Below are positions 1 to 7,400 of a DNA stretch of 13,240 nucleotides, one piece after another. Made by a program: the position numbers and the translations under genes. The notes under the pieces were generated by a model. That model made no database searches and had not been told where the DNA came from. It worked only from the letters and a program-made list of their open reading frames with translations. How positions within the stretch are numbered: the first letter of the stretch is position 1; every line of letters starts with the position of its first letter. This stretch comes from RUG11198 sp964600615 (GTDB lineage Bacteria; Bacillota_I; Bacilli_A; RF39; UBA660), in assembly GCA_964600615.1 (NCBI GenBank), contig CAZRJK010000026.1, positions 1 to 13,240 on the forward strand. Direction: 5' to 3'.

Positions 1-254
1 GACAAGAAAAATATTTTGAGGTGTGTTCTTGTTCTAATTTGACTGATGCTCAGGCTAGAAGACTTGCTATTAGATATAGAAAAGAAGATGGGGAAAAGGA
101 ATTTGTTCATACTTTGAATAATACAGTTATAGCTCCTCCTAGAATGTTAATCGCTTTCTTAGAAAATAATTTACAAGAGGATGGAAGTGTGTTGATTCCT
201 AAGGTTTTACAACCTTATATGGGTGGAAAGAATAAATTAGTTCCTAATAAGTAG
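1..254 (+). CDS. serS: Seryl-tRNA synthetase, C-terminal fragment (5' end outside window)
   Basis: The open frame runs in from the left edge (first full codon at base 3) and ends with TAG at 252-254, giving about 83 residues. The sequence fits the end of the class II catalytic domain of SerRS, which charges tRNA-Ser with serine in the cytosol. Visible signatures are EVCSCSNLTDAQARRLAIRY (family form: EVSSCSNFxDFQARRxxIRYR), the FVHTLNNT stretch, the motif 3 arginine in APPRMLIAFLEN, and the terminal QEDGSVLIPKVLQPYMGG. An internal GTG at 21 could be mistaken for a start, but homology continues upstream of it, so the gene is cut by the window edge. A terminator stem begins within the stop codon. 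Identification is very secure; the N-terminal coiled-coil arm and motifs 1 and 2 cannot be seen. Confidence 0.96.
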   Translation, partial: QEKYFEVCSCSNLTDAQARRLAIRYRKEDGEKEFVHTLNNTVIAPPRMLIAFLENNLQEDGSVLIPKVLQPYMGGKNKLVPNK

Positions 255-280
255 AGATTTAATAATTTAAATCTCTTTTT
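253..280 (+). terminator. Rho-independent terminator of serS
   Basis: A perfect stem of nine pairs, AGAGATTTA (253-261) with TAAATCTCT (268-276), encloses a 6-base loop and is followed by a short T-run. The left arm starts inside the serS stop codon. The stem is A/T rich and the murI ribosome binding site begins only a few bases later, so some read-through into murI is likely. Confidence 0.75.
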
Positions 281-296
281 GTAAAGAGGTGGTAAT

Positions 297-1052
297 GTGA
301 AAACAAATATTGGTATATTTGATTCTGGTATAGGTGGAGTTACTGTCTTGAAGGAATGTATTAAGCTTAATCCTAATTTTAATTATTATTATTATAGTGA
401 TTCTATTAATAATCCTTATGGAGATAAAAGTCAGGATGAAGTAATCAAGATGTGTGAAAAGATTGTAAAGAATTTTATTAATAAAAGTTGTTATATAATT
501 ATTATTGCTTGTAATACTGCTAGTGCTATGGCTGTTTCTTATTTAAGAGAAAAATATAAAGATATTCATTTTATTGCAATAGAACCTGCAATAAAGATGG
601 TATATGATACTAGTATAGATGGAACTTTAATTATGGCAACTAAGGGTACTTTGGATAGTGAGAAGTTTAATTTGTTGTATGATAAGTATCATCATGAAAA
701 TTTTTATTTATATTCATGTGTTGGGCTTGCTAATTTAATTGAAAAAGGTAATTATAAAGAAATAGTAGAGTATTTAAATGATAATATTTCTAAATATAAG
801 GGGAAGGTATCTAATGTTGTTTTGGGATGTACACATTATCCTTTGATAAAGAGCGAGATAAGAGATGTTCTTGGTAATGTTACTTTTTATGATGGTAGTA
901 ATGGTATTGCTAGAAGATTAAGGAATATAATAGAAGAAAATAATTTTATTGGAAGAGGGAAAAATATTTCTTTTATTGATTCTTCTAATAATTTGGATAA
1001 AGAGATAAGATTTTATAGGGTTTTGGAGGAAAAAAATGAAGAACAATGTTAA
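297..1052 (+). CDS. murI: Glutamate racemase
   Basis: This cytosolic enzyme interconverts L- and D-glutamate and supplies D-Glu for the peptidoglycan stem peptide. At 251 residues it is slightly short for the family (about 260-270). Visible motifs are the N-terminal GIFDSGIGG (D9, S10), NPYGDKS (39-45), the first catalytic cysteine in ACNTASA (C72), IEPAIK (95-100), and the second catalytic cysteine with its histidine in LGCTHYPL (C178, H180). The start is GTG, chosen because AAGAGGTGG lies just upstream and the ATG at 295 is out of frame. The 3' end overlaps the next gene by 17 bp, which indicates coupled translation. No room for a promoter exists between the serS terminator and the start. 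Expression must come from read-through or from a promoter inside serS; TTGATT (192-197) and TTATAT (215-220) form a weak candidate. Confidence 0.96.
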   Translation: MKTNIGIFDSGIGGVTVLKECIKLNPNFNYYYYSDSINNPYGDKSQDEVIKMCEKIVKNFINKSCYIIIIACNTASAMAVSYLREKYKDIHFIAIEPAIKMVYDTSIDGTLIMATKGTLDSEKFNLLYDKYHHENFYLYSCVGLANLIEKGNYKEIVEYLNDNISKYKGKVSNVVLGCTHYPLIKSEIRDVLGNVTFYDGSNGIARRLRNIIEENNFIGRGKNISFIDSSNNLDKEIRFYRVLEEKNEEQC

Positions 1053-2202
1053 GAGAATAAATGTTAATGATATTCTTAGGAAAACTGATAGATTGCTTAA
1101 TTTTTATGAAAATCAAAATATATATATAGAATTGAGTAAAATAGAAAGTATAGATGAGTTTTGTGAATATGTTTCTAAATTTAATTATGATAGTAATTTT
1201 ATAAATGGGATTATAGAAATCGATTCTAGAATTAAAATTGATGATTGGGCAGATAAATTTATAAAAAAGTATCATATTTATTTAAAAGGTAAATTAGATA
1301 TTGATTGTAGAGAATATTATAATAATGAATATTGTTGGAATTTGTATTTAGAACAATGTTTAAAAACTTCTGATGATGATTTTGAAAAAGCTGTTTTCTT
1401 TAATGGGAAAAAGTTGAAGAAAATTGATAGTATTTTAAATACTGTTTATTTGCAATTAATAAATAGATTAAATCGTAATAGTGATTTGAGTTATAAGGAT
1501 AAAAAATTTTTGGAACAGTCATTTTTGTGTTATGCATATTATAATAGAATTTATAAGGATAGTCCTTTTGAAATGATGCGTAGTATTGTTTTATATTTTA
1601 AGAAATATCCAATTAGTGATTTTAATAAACCAAGAAATAAGCAACTGTTTCTTATAAATAAAATATCTGAGGAGTTATTAAAAGCGGATAATAATTGTGC
1701 TTTTGAGTTTTCTATGGAAATGAATGATGATAATTTGGGAAACTTCTATCATACTGAAGAGGGGATTCCTGTTTTAGAAATAAATGCTGCTGATATTTAT
1801 GATGTTGATTCTGATTATACTTTTGTTAGAAAAAATTTTACTATTTTTCATGAAATTGCTCATTTTATACAGGATGTTAATCCGGAATCCTATAATTCTG
1901 TAATGCAGGAAATAATTAAGATTGAAAAGCAATTAATATTATTTGATAGAGAGTTTTATGAAAATAATCATGATGACTTTTTTATAGAAAGAGATGCTGA
2001 TTTATACGCTATGAAAAGAATTAAAGAAGATTTTGGGAAAATATATCCTGAGGAGGTTTTATCTATTTTAAAAAGTCGTGATGTTTTTAAAAGAAAGGAT
2101 ATATCAGAGTTTTATAAAATGGAAGTTAAACGTTATAATTTGATTCATTGCGATGATAACAAGAATAATTCTAGTAGTAAAAAGAAAAGTATAAAAAGGT
2201 AG
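1036..2202 (+). CDS. Uncharacterised HExxH zinc metallopeptidase, ImmA/IrrE-like
   Basis: The 388-residue protein has no signal peptide or membrane segment and is probably cytosolic. The C-terminal half looks like an ImmA/IrrE-type peptidase domain. It has the zinc motif HEIAH (272-276), preceded by the strand EINAADIYDVD and followed about 42 residues later by ERDADLYAM, where E318 is the likely third zinc ligand. The first 200 or so residues are charged and mostly helical and match nothing I recognise; no helix-turn-helix is evident. A basic, Ser/Asn/Lys-rich tail ends the protein. The ATG is preceded by GGAGG and lies inside murI; gmk follows after 7 bp, so all three are probably one operon. 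ImmA/IrrE proteins usually cleave a repressor or regulator, but no repressor gene is adjacent and the substrate is unknown. The peptidase call is good; the subfamily is tentative. Confidence 0.72.
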   Translation: MKNNVKRINVNDILRKTDRLLNFYENQNIYIELSKIESIDEFCEYVSKFNYDSNFINGIIEIDSRIKIDDWADKFIKKYHIYLKGKLDIDCREYYNNEYCWNLYLEQCLKTSDDDFEKAVFFNGKKLKKIDSILNTVYLQLINRLNRNSDLSYKDKKFLEQSFLCYAYYNRIYKDSPFEMMRSIVLYFKKYPISDFNKPRNKQLFLINKISEELLKADNNCAFEFSMEMNDDNLGNFYHTEEGIPVLEINAADIYDVDSDYTFVRKNFTIFHEIAHFIQDVNPESYNSVMQEIIKIEKQLILFDREFYENNHDDFFIERDADLYAMKRIKEDFGKIYPEEVLSILKSRDVFKRKDISEFYKMEVKRYNLIHCDDNKNNSSSKKKSIKR

Positions 2203-2209
2203 GTGTTTT

Positions 2210-2893
2210 ATGAAAAGTATTTTAAGAACTAAAGAGAAGGGAAATTTAATTGTAATAAGTGGTCCTTCAGGTGCGGGTAAGGATACTATTGTAGAAAAAT
2301 TAAAAGATATCAATGATAATTTTTGGGTATCTATTTCTATGACTAGTAGAGATGTCAGGAGTAATGATATACCTAATGAGACTTATTATTTTGTTTCTAG
2401 GGAAGAATTTGAAAAAAGAATAAAAGATGGTATTTTTTTAGAATATGCAGAATATAATGGTAATTATTATGGAACTCCTAAAGATAAAATTAGTAATAAA
2501 TTGAATCAAGGGATAGATGTAATACTTGTTATAGAGATACAGGGAGCTTTAAAAGTAAAAGAATTAGTTCCAGAAGCTATATTTATATTTATTATGCCTC
2601 CTAGTATGGATGAATTAAGGAGAAGGTTAGTTAATAGAGGTACTGATAGTAAGGATAAAATATTTAACAGATTTAAGATAGCTTATAAGGAAATAAATGA
2701 AGTAACTAAGTATAATTATGTAGTTGTTAATGATGATTTGGATAGAGCTGTTGATAAGGTTAATGCTATTTTAATTAGTGAAAGATGTAGAGTAGATCGA
2801 ATAGAAGATATTTATTTAAACAATATGGAAGAAGAATTACATGAGCTGTTAGTAGATAAAGAATTAGATAATGAAAAGAATATTTTTGAGTAA
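2210..2893 (+). CDS. gmk: Guanylate kinase
   Basis: The enzyme phosphorylates GMP to GDP with ATP in the cytosol, an essential step in guanine nucleotide synthesis and salvage. The P-loop is GPSGAGKDT (18-26). The GMP-binding part includes MTSRDVRS with R47 and R50, YYFVS (59-63), E78 in FLEYAEY, and YYGTP (86-90). The IEIQGA motif (108-113) has Glu where Asp is usual. The lid region PPSMDELRRRLVNRGTDS contributes R139 and R143. At 227 residues it is about 20 longer than the typical enzyme because of an acidic C-terminal tail ending in EKNIFE. The ATG is preceded by an AAAGGTAGGTG ribosome binding region and follows the metallopeptidase gene by 7 bp. The usual Bacilli partner rpoZ does not follow; a terminator overlaps the stop codon instead. 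Confidence 0.96.
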   Translation: MKSILRTKEKGNLIVISGPSGAGKDTIVEKLKDINDNFWVSISMTSRDVRSNDIPNETYYFVSREEFEKRIKDGIFLEYAEYNGNYYGTPKDKISNKLNQGIDVILVIEIQGALKVKELVPEAIFIFIMPPSMDELRRRLVNRGTDSKDKIFNRFKIAYKEINEVTKYNYVVVNDDLDRAVDKVNAILISERCRVDRIEDIYLNNMEEELHELLVDKELDNEKNIFE

Positions 2894-2917
2894 CTTTTAT
2901 AAAGTTGCTTTTTTTTT
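2888..2917 (+). terminator. Terminator of the murI-gmk unit
   Basis: The stem GAGTAACTTT (2888-2897) pairs with AAAGTTGCTT (2901-2910), with two G-U pairs and a TAT loop, and T's continue to 2917. It starts inside the end of gmk. Its 3' arm and T-run are repeated exactly after the next gene. Confidence 0.8.
2902..2917 (+). repeat. 16-bp direct repeat, copy 1
   Basis: The 16-mer AAGTTGCTTTTTTTTT here is identical to 3634-3649. The copies form the 3' half of the terminators on either side of the DUF4352-like gene, and each contains a possible -35 box (TTGCTT). Confidence 0.7.
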
Positions 2918-2933
2918 CTATTTATGGTATTTT
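2905..2933 (+). promoter_or_regulatory. Candidate promoter for the DUF4352-like gene
   Basis: TTGCTT (2905-2910) is separated by 17 bp from TATTTT (2928-2933), which is preceded by TGG as an extended -10. The -35 lies in the 3' arm of the gmk terminator. A competing reading uses TTGTGA (2936-2941) with TAGTAA (2959-2964), also 17 bp apart. Which is used cannot be decided from sequence. Confidence 0.35.
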
Positions 2934-2983
2934 ATTTGTGACGAGATTTTATTGCAAGTAGTAATATTTTGGGAGATATAATT

Positions 2984-3610
2984 ATGAAAAAAAAGGATAA
3001 AGATAGTAATAAGCTAAAGAAAAAAATCAAAGATTTTGTTGATAAAAATAAAAAAATATTGATTATTTTAGTGGTGTTGATTATATTATTGATAATTTTT
3101 TTTGTTTTTAAAATTCATGATGATGGGACTAAAAATAGAACAACAGTTAGTGTGGGAAAAGTAATTTCTGTGAGAAATAGGTTTGCTGAATATGATTTAA
3201 AAGTAAATTCTATTGAAAAAGAAGTTGATGTTCAAGATGCTTATAATGAAAAAAATTCTAAAAAGTTTATGAAAATTAATATGACTATTAAAAATGTTGG
3301 AGATAATATTGTTGATTTTAGTGGTATTAGTTTTAATAGTTTTAATTTAGAAACTATTTCAGGAAAGATAGCTGGAAGTTGTTCAATGTTGGATAAGGTA
3401 TCTTATAAAACAGATGATGCTATTCCATATATGGTTGAAGCAGGAAAAACTGAAACTGGTTTTTTATATTGTAATGTATCTTCTAATACTAATGAAGAAA
3501 TGAGATTAGTAATATCTACAATAACAGAAATAGATATGGATGCTTATAAAGAACAGGGAGAAGTTAATTCTACTGAGAGTAAAACATTTTATATAAAATT
3601 AGATAATTAA
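2984..3610 (+). CDS. Membrane-anchored DUF4352-like extracellular protein
   Basis: This is a 208-residue protein with a lysine-rich cytoplasmic N-terminus (1-24), one hydrophobic segment (25-42, mostly Ile/Leu/Val/Phe) and an outward-facing domain. That domain resembles the immunoglobulin-like DUF4352 fold: MKINMTIKNVGDNIVDFSG gives alternating strands, then VEAGKTETGFLYC is the usual pre-terminal strand with a G-x-T-x-x-G core. Cysteines C133 and C163 could form a disulfide. A TTG at 2969 would add five residues, but the ATG at 2984 is favoured because GGGAG (2971-2975) sits at the right distance. No lipobox is present, so it is anchored by the helix rather than as a lipoprotein. The gene is transcribed alone between two terminators. 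Function is unknown; the fold assignment is by pattern only. Confidence 0.7.
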   Translation: MKKKDKDSNKLKKKIKDFVDKNKKILIILVVLIILLIIFFVFKIHDDGTKNRTTVSVGKVISVRNRFAEYDLKVNSIEKEVDVQDAYNEKNSKKFMKINMTIKNVGDNIVDFSGISFNSFNLETISGKIAGSCSMLDKVSYKTDDAIPYMVEAGKTETGFLYCNVSSNTNEEMRLVISTITEIDMDAYKEQGEVNSTESKTFYIKLDN

Positions 3611-3619
3611 TAAATAAAA

Positions 3620-3649
3620 AAGTGATTTGTATGAAGTTGCTTTTTTTTT
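3620..3649 (+). terminator. Terminator of the DUF4352-like gene
   Basis: AAGTGATTT (3620-3628) pairs with AAGTTGCTT (3634-3642) using three G-U pairs. The loop is 5 bases and T's run to 3649. Confidence 0.7.
3634..3649 (+). repeat. 16-bp direct repeat, copy 2
   Basis: Identical to 2902-2917; see that entry. It lies at the 3' side of the terminator between the DUF4352-like gene and the frameshifted gene. Confidence 0.7.
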
Positions 3650-3663
3650 GTGTTTGATATACT
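3637..3663 (+). promoter_or_regulatory. Candidate extended -10 promoter of the frameshifted gene
   Basis: TGA-TATACT (3655-3663) is a good extended -10. The only -35-like box is TTGCTT (3637-3642), at a short spacing of 15 bp and within the upstream terminator. A start near 3670 would leave about 20 bases before the ATG, with GGAG (3680-3683) as ribosome binding site. Confidence 0.45.
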
Positions 3664-3688
3664 GTTAGTGTAGTAGAATGGAGATAAT

Positions 3689-4345
3689 ATGATGAAAAAT
3701 AGTAATAAAATAATAAGTATATTTCTTGTTTTTACTGTGATGTTTTAATTTTTTTAGGTATTTTGAAAGTTTCTGGTATTAATAGTTATTTTCTTTCAGA
3801 TGAAAAAATATATTATGATACGGAAGAAGAATTAGAAATGGGTGATAATTGGAGAGATTTTGTTTTTTTGGTAAATTCTAAAATTTTAAAGTTACCTTTA
3901 TCTTATTCTTCATTTTCTGCAACTAGTGGTTTTAAAATAAAAGCAAAGTTACGAAATGGTGTTATTGGGCCGAACGATTATAGGAAGATTAAATTATATA
4001 GAGGTAATAAAGAAGTGCTATCTGGAATGTTAAAAAATGATACAGATAATGCATTAAAGTATACTGATGCTACTATAGTTGGAATTATACAGTCTACTGA
4101 TAATATAGATAGACCGTCAGATGCGATTTCTTTTCCTGGAGGAATTACTGTTGGTATGTATATGAATAAGGAAAAATTATATAATTCTTTTGGTGAAGCT
4201 GATGAAGTTGAGGAAAAAAATAGAGAATGATGTATTAAAGAATAATTATAAATATTATTTTGATTCTTCTTCTATGAAAAATAAATATTATACTATATTA
4301 GTAGCTGGTACAGTTATTGAGAAAACAACTTTTTGTAATGATTAA
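3689..4345 (+). pseudogene. Twice-frameshifted gene for a membrane-anchored secreted protein
   Basis: Three frame segments read as one 218-residue protein. Segment 1 starts at ATG 3689 (or 3692, after GGAG) and encodes MMKNSNKIISIFLVFTVMF before a TAA at 3746. Adding one T to the 3743-3746 run restores the frame and completes a transmembrane signal anchor ending in LIFLGILKVSG. Segment 2 continues to a TGA at 4228 and includes SFSATSGFKIKAKL and ISFPGGITVGMYMNKEKLY, the latter resembling a repeated pattern (FPGGI-x-G...Y-x-x-FG) of small Gram-positive surface proteins. Removing one A from the A7 run at 4214-4220 returns to the first frame, which reads VLKNNYKYYFDSSS and ends at TAA 4343. The two changes cancel in length. 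A terminator follows directly. It could be a true pseudogene, a phase-variable gene, or two homopolymer sequencing errors. Function is unknown. Confidence 0.75.
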
Positions 4346-4352
4346 TTTTTTT

Positions 4353-4381
4353 AAGACTTTTATTGTAAAAAGTCTTTTTTT
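4353..4381 (+). terminator. Terminator after the frameshifted gene
   Basis: AAGACTTTT (4353-4361) pairs perfectly with AAAAGTCTT (4368-4376), and T's continue to 4381. Its placement 7 bp after the restored stop at 4345, and not after the TGA at 4230, supports the longer original gene. Confidence 0.85.
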
Positions 4382-4391
4382 AATATATAAT
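4363..4391 (+). promoter_or_regulatory. Promoter of nifJ
   Basis: TTGTAA (4363-4368) is 17 bp from a perfect TATAAT (4386-4391). The -35 lies in the loop and 3' arm of the preceding terminator. Transcription would start near 4398, leaving a short leader with GAGGGG (4405-4410) before the ATG. Confidence 0.6.
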
Positions 4392-4416
4392 TAATTTTAG
4401 AAATGAGGGGATATTT

Positions 4417-7400
4417 ATGATTAAATATAAGACAATGGATGCTAATGAAGCTGTAGCAAGTGTAGCTTATAAATTTAGTGAAGTATGTGGAATTTATCCT
4501 ATTACTCCAGCTTCTCCTATGGCTGAGCATGTCGATAAAATGAGTGTTAATGGAGAAATTAATTATTTTGGTAATAAGGTTAATGTAGTAGAGATGCAAT
4601 CAGAGGCAGGGGCTATTGCTCTTGTACATGGTGTTTTACAGAATGGTGTTTTAGCTACTACATTTACTGCTAGTCAAGGATTGTTATTAATGATTCCTAA
4701 TTTATATAAGTTGGCAGGGGAAATGCTACCTGGTGTTGTACATGTAGCTGCTCGTAGTTTATCTACCCATTCTTTATCTATTTTTGGTGATCATCAAGAT
4801 GTTTATGCTGCTCGTAGTACAGGGATTTGTATGCTTGCTTCTAGTAGTGTTGAGGAAGCTTATCATATGGCGGCTATTGCGCATTTGTCAGCTATTAAAT
4901 CTAGTATGCCTTTTATTAACTTTTTTGATGGTTTTAGGACTAGCCATGAAATTGATAAGATTAAGTTGATGGATTTAGATAAGATTGAAAAGTTAATAGA
5001 TAAGAAAGCTCTTAATAAGTTTAGGAAGAAAGCTATGAATAGTTTTAATCCTACTACTAGAGGGACTGCAGAGAATGAAGATGTTTATTTTCAACATACA
5101 GAATCGAGAAACATTGATTATATAAATTGTGTTAATTATATAGAAGAATACATGAATAAGATTAATAAGATTAATGATACTGATATTAGGCCTTTTAACT
5201 ATTATGGTGATAAAAAAGCAACAGATATCATTATTGCTATGGGTAGTGTATGTGATACTATTAGAGAAACAATAGATTTCTTAAATAGCAAGGGAAATAA
5301 ATATGGATTGGTAGAAGTACATTTGTTTAGACCTTTTAGTTGTAAACATTTGCTTTCTGTTATTCCTAAGAGTGTATGTAATATTGCTGTTTTGGATAGA
5401 AGTAAGGAAGCTAATGATTGTGGCGAAGCACTCTATTTGGATGTAGTTAATACTTTTAAAGGAGAAAATGTTAATATTTACGGTGGTAGATATGGTTTGT
5501 CTTCTAAAAATACTGATCCAATTGATATTAAGGCAGTTTATGATTTTATAGGTAGTAAGAAAGCTCATAGTAATTTTACTATTGGTATTTGTGATGATGT
5601 TACTAATTTGAGTTTAGATAGAGATGAGGATTTTAAGATACCTAATAAGATACAAGAATTTTTAATTTATGGATATGGATCTGATGGTATGGTATCTACA
5701 TCTAAGGATTTAATTAAGATTATAGGTGATAATACCAAAAAATATGTACAGGGTTATTTTCAATACGATAGTAAGAAGAGTGGTGGAGTAACTAGAAGTC
5801 ATATTAGAATTAGTGATAATGTTATTAGGAGACCTTATTATATAAAGAATCCTTCTTTAGTGGTTATAAGTAAGGATAGTTATATTTATAAATATGATTT
5901 AATTGATAATATGGTTGATGGCGGAGTAGTTTTACTTAATACTAATTTATCTTGCGATAATTTAGTAAAGAGTTTACCTAATAAAGTTAAGAGTTTGATG
6001 GCTAAGAAAAAGATTAAATTATTTGTTATTGATGCATATAAGCTGGCTTCTGATTTGGGACTTGGTAATAAGATTAGTACATGTATGGAAATATGTATAT
6101 TTCATCTTCTTAAGATTATTAATGATAAAAAAGTTATTAGTATTATGAAGACTACTAATGAAAAAAGATTTGGTAATAAAGGTAAAAAAGTAGTTGATGC
6201 TAATAATAAAATAATAGATATTGCTTTATCTAGTTTAAGAAAAGTAAATGTTTTAGATAATTGGAAAAATTTAGTTTATTTTGATAAGAAGAGTAGAGGA
6301 TTTTTTGATACTATTAATGATTTGGCGGGAGATTCTCTTCCTGTTAGTGCTTTTCTTGATAAGAAAGATGGTATTTTTGAGGGAGGAAATACTAAGTTTG
6401 AAAAAAGGGGTATTGCAGAAAAAGTTCCTTGTTGGATTTCTGAAAATTGTATAGAGTGTAATCAATGTAGTTTTGTTTGTCCTCATGGAGTTATTAGACC
6501 TTTTCTTACTAGTGTTTCTGATAAGAGCATTAATTCTATTCCTTCAATTATGCCAAAGGATGTAAATTATACTATTGGGGTATCTTACGAAGATTGTACT
6601 GGCTGTGGTTTATGTTATAGTGCTTGTCCTGGTAAGGGTAGTAATAAGGCAATTGAGATGGTTCCTTATGATAAGAGTAAGCATAGACAAGAGGAATTTG
6701 ATTATTTGGTTAATAATAATATTAATGGTAGTTATAAACCTAAACTATTAAATGTAAAGAATCTTGGATTTGTAATGCCTAAATTTGAATTTAGTGGTAG
6801 TTGTGCTGGTTGTGGTGAAGCATATTATTTAAAGAATTTAACGCAAGTTTTTGGTGATAGTTTATTTATTGCAAATGCTACTGGGTGTTCTTCTATTTAT
6901 GGAAGTAATATTCCAAGTTTGCCTTATAGTATTCCTTGGGCTAGTAGTTTGTTTGAGGATAATTCAGAATTTGGTTTAGGGATGGTAATGGGAGTTAATG
7001 CTAAAAGAAATAAAATAGAAAACTATATGAGAAAGAATATTTCTCGTGATAGGAAATTATTTAAAGAATGGTTGGATAATAAAGATAATTATGATGTTTG
7101 TTTAGAAATAAGTAAAAAAATTGATTATGATAAGCATAAATTTTTATTAGAATATAAGGAATTCATTGCTCCTAAATCTGTATGGGTCGTTGGTGGAGAT
7201 GGCTTTGCCTATGATATTGGTTATGGTGGTTTAGATCATGTCATATCTAGAAATGATAATATTAATATTTTGGTGTTAGATACTGAAGTTTATTCTAATA
7301 CTGGCGGGCAAGCTTCTAAGTCTTCTAATATGGGTGCTGTTGCATCTTTTGCTCAAGGTGGTAAAAGTAATTATAAAAAAGATTTAGCTAGAATAGCGAT

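Noticed and set aside
985..1275. Open frame on the minus strand across the murI end and the peptidase gene start
   Set aside because: It lies opposite two well-supported genes, has low-complexity Ile/Phe-rich sequence and no ribosome binding site. The same applies to other antisense frames at 2104-2313, 4360-4599, 5281-5568, 6271-6486 and 10250-10549.
2969..2983. TTG start adding five residues to the DUF4352-like protein
   Set aside because: GGGAG at 2971-2975 serves the ATG at 2984, and the TTG has no ribosome binding site of its own.
3740..3756. Programmed -1 translational frameshift
   Set aside because: The codons ATG TTT TAA do not allow good re-pairing after a one-base slip, and no stimulatory structure is evident. 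A lost T is simpler.
4210..4230. Frame rescue by TGA read as tryptophan
   Set aside because: Reading through the TGA at 4228 meets a TAA four codons later and gives no sensible tail, whereas the other frame continues to a stop next to a terminator.
4784..4969. Plus-strand frame inside nifJ
   Set aside because: It is a shadow of the PFOR domain I coding sequence, which has clear motifs in the real frame.
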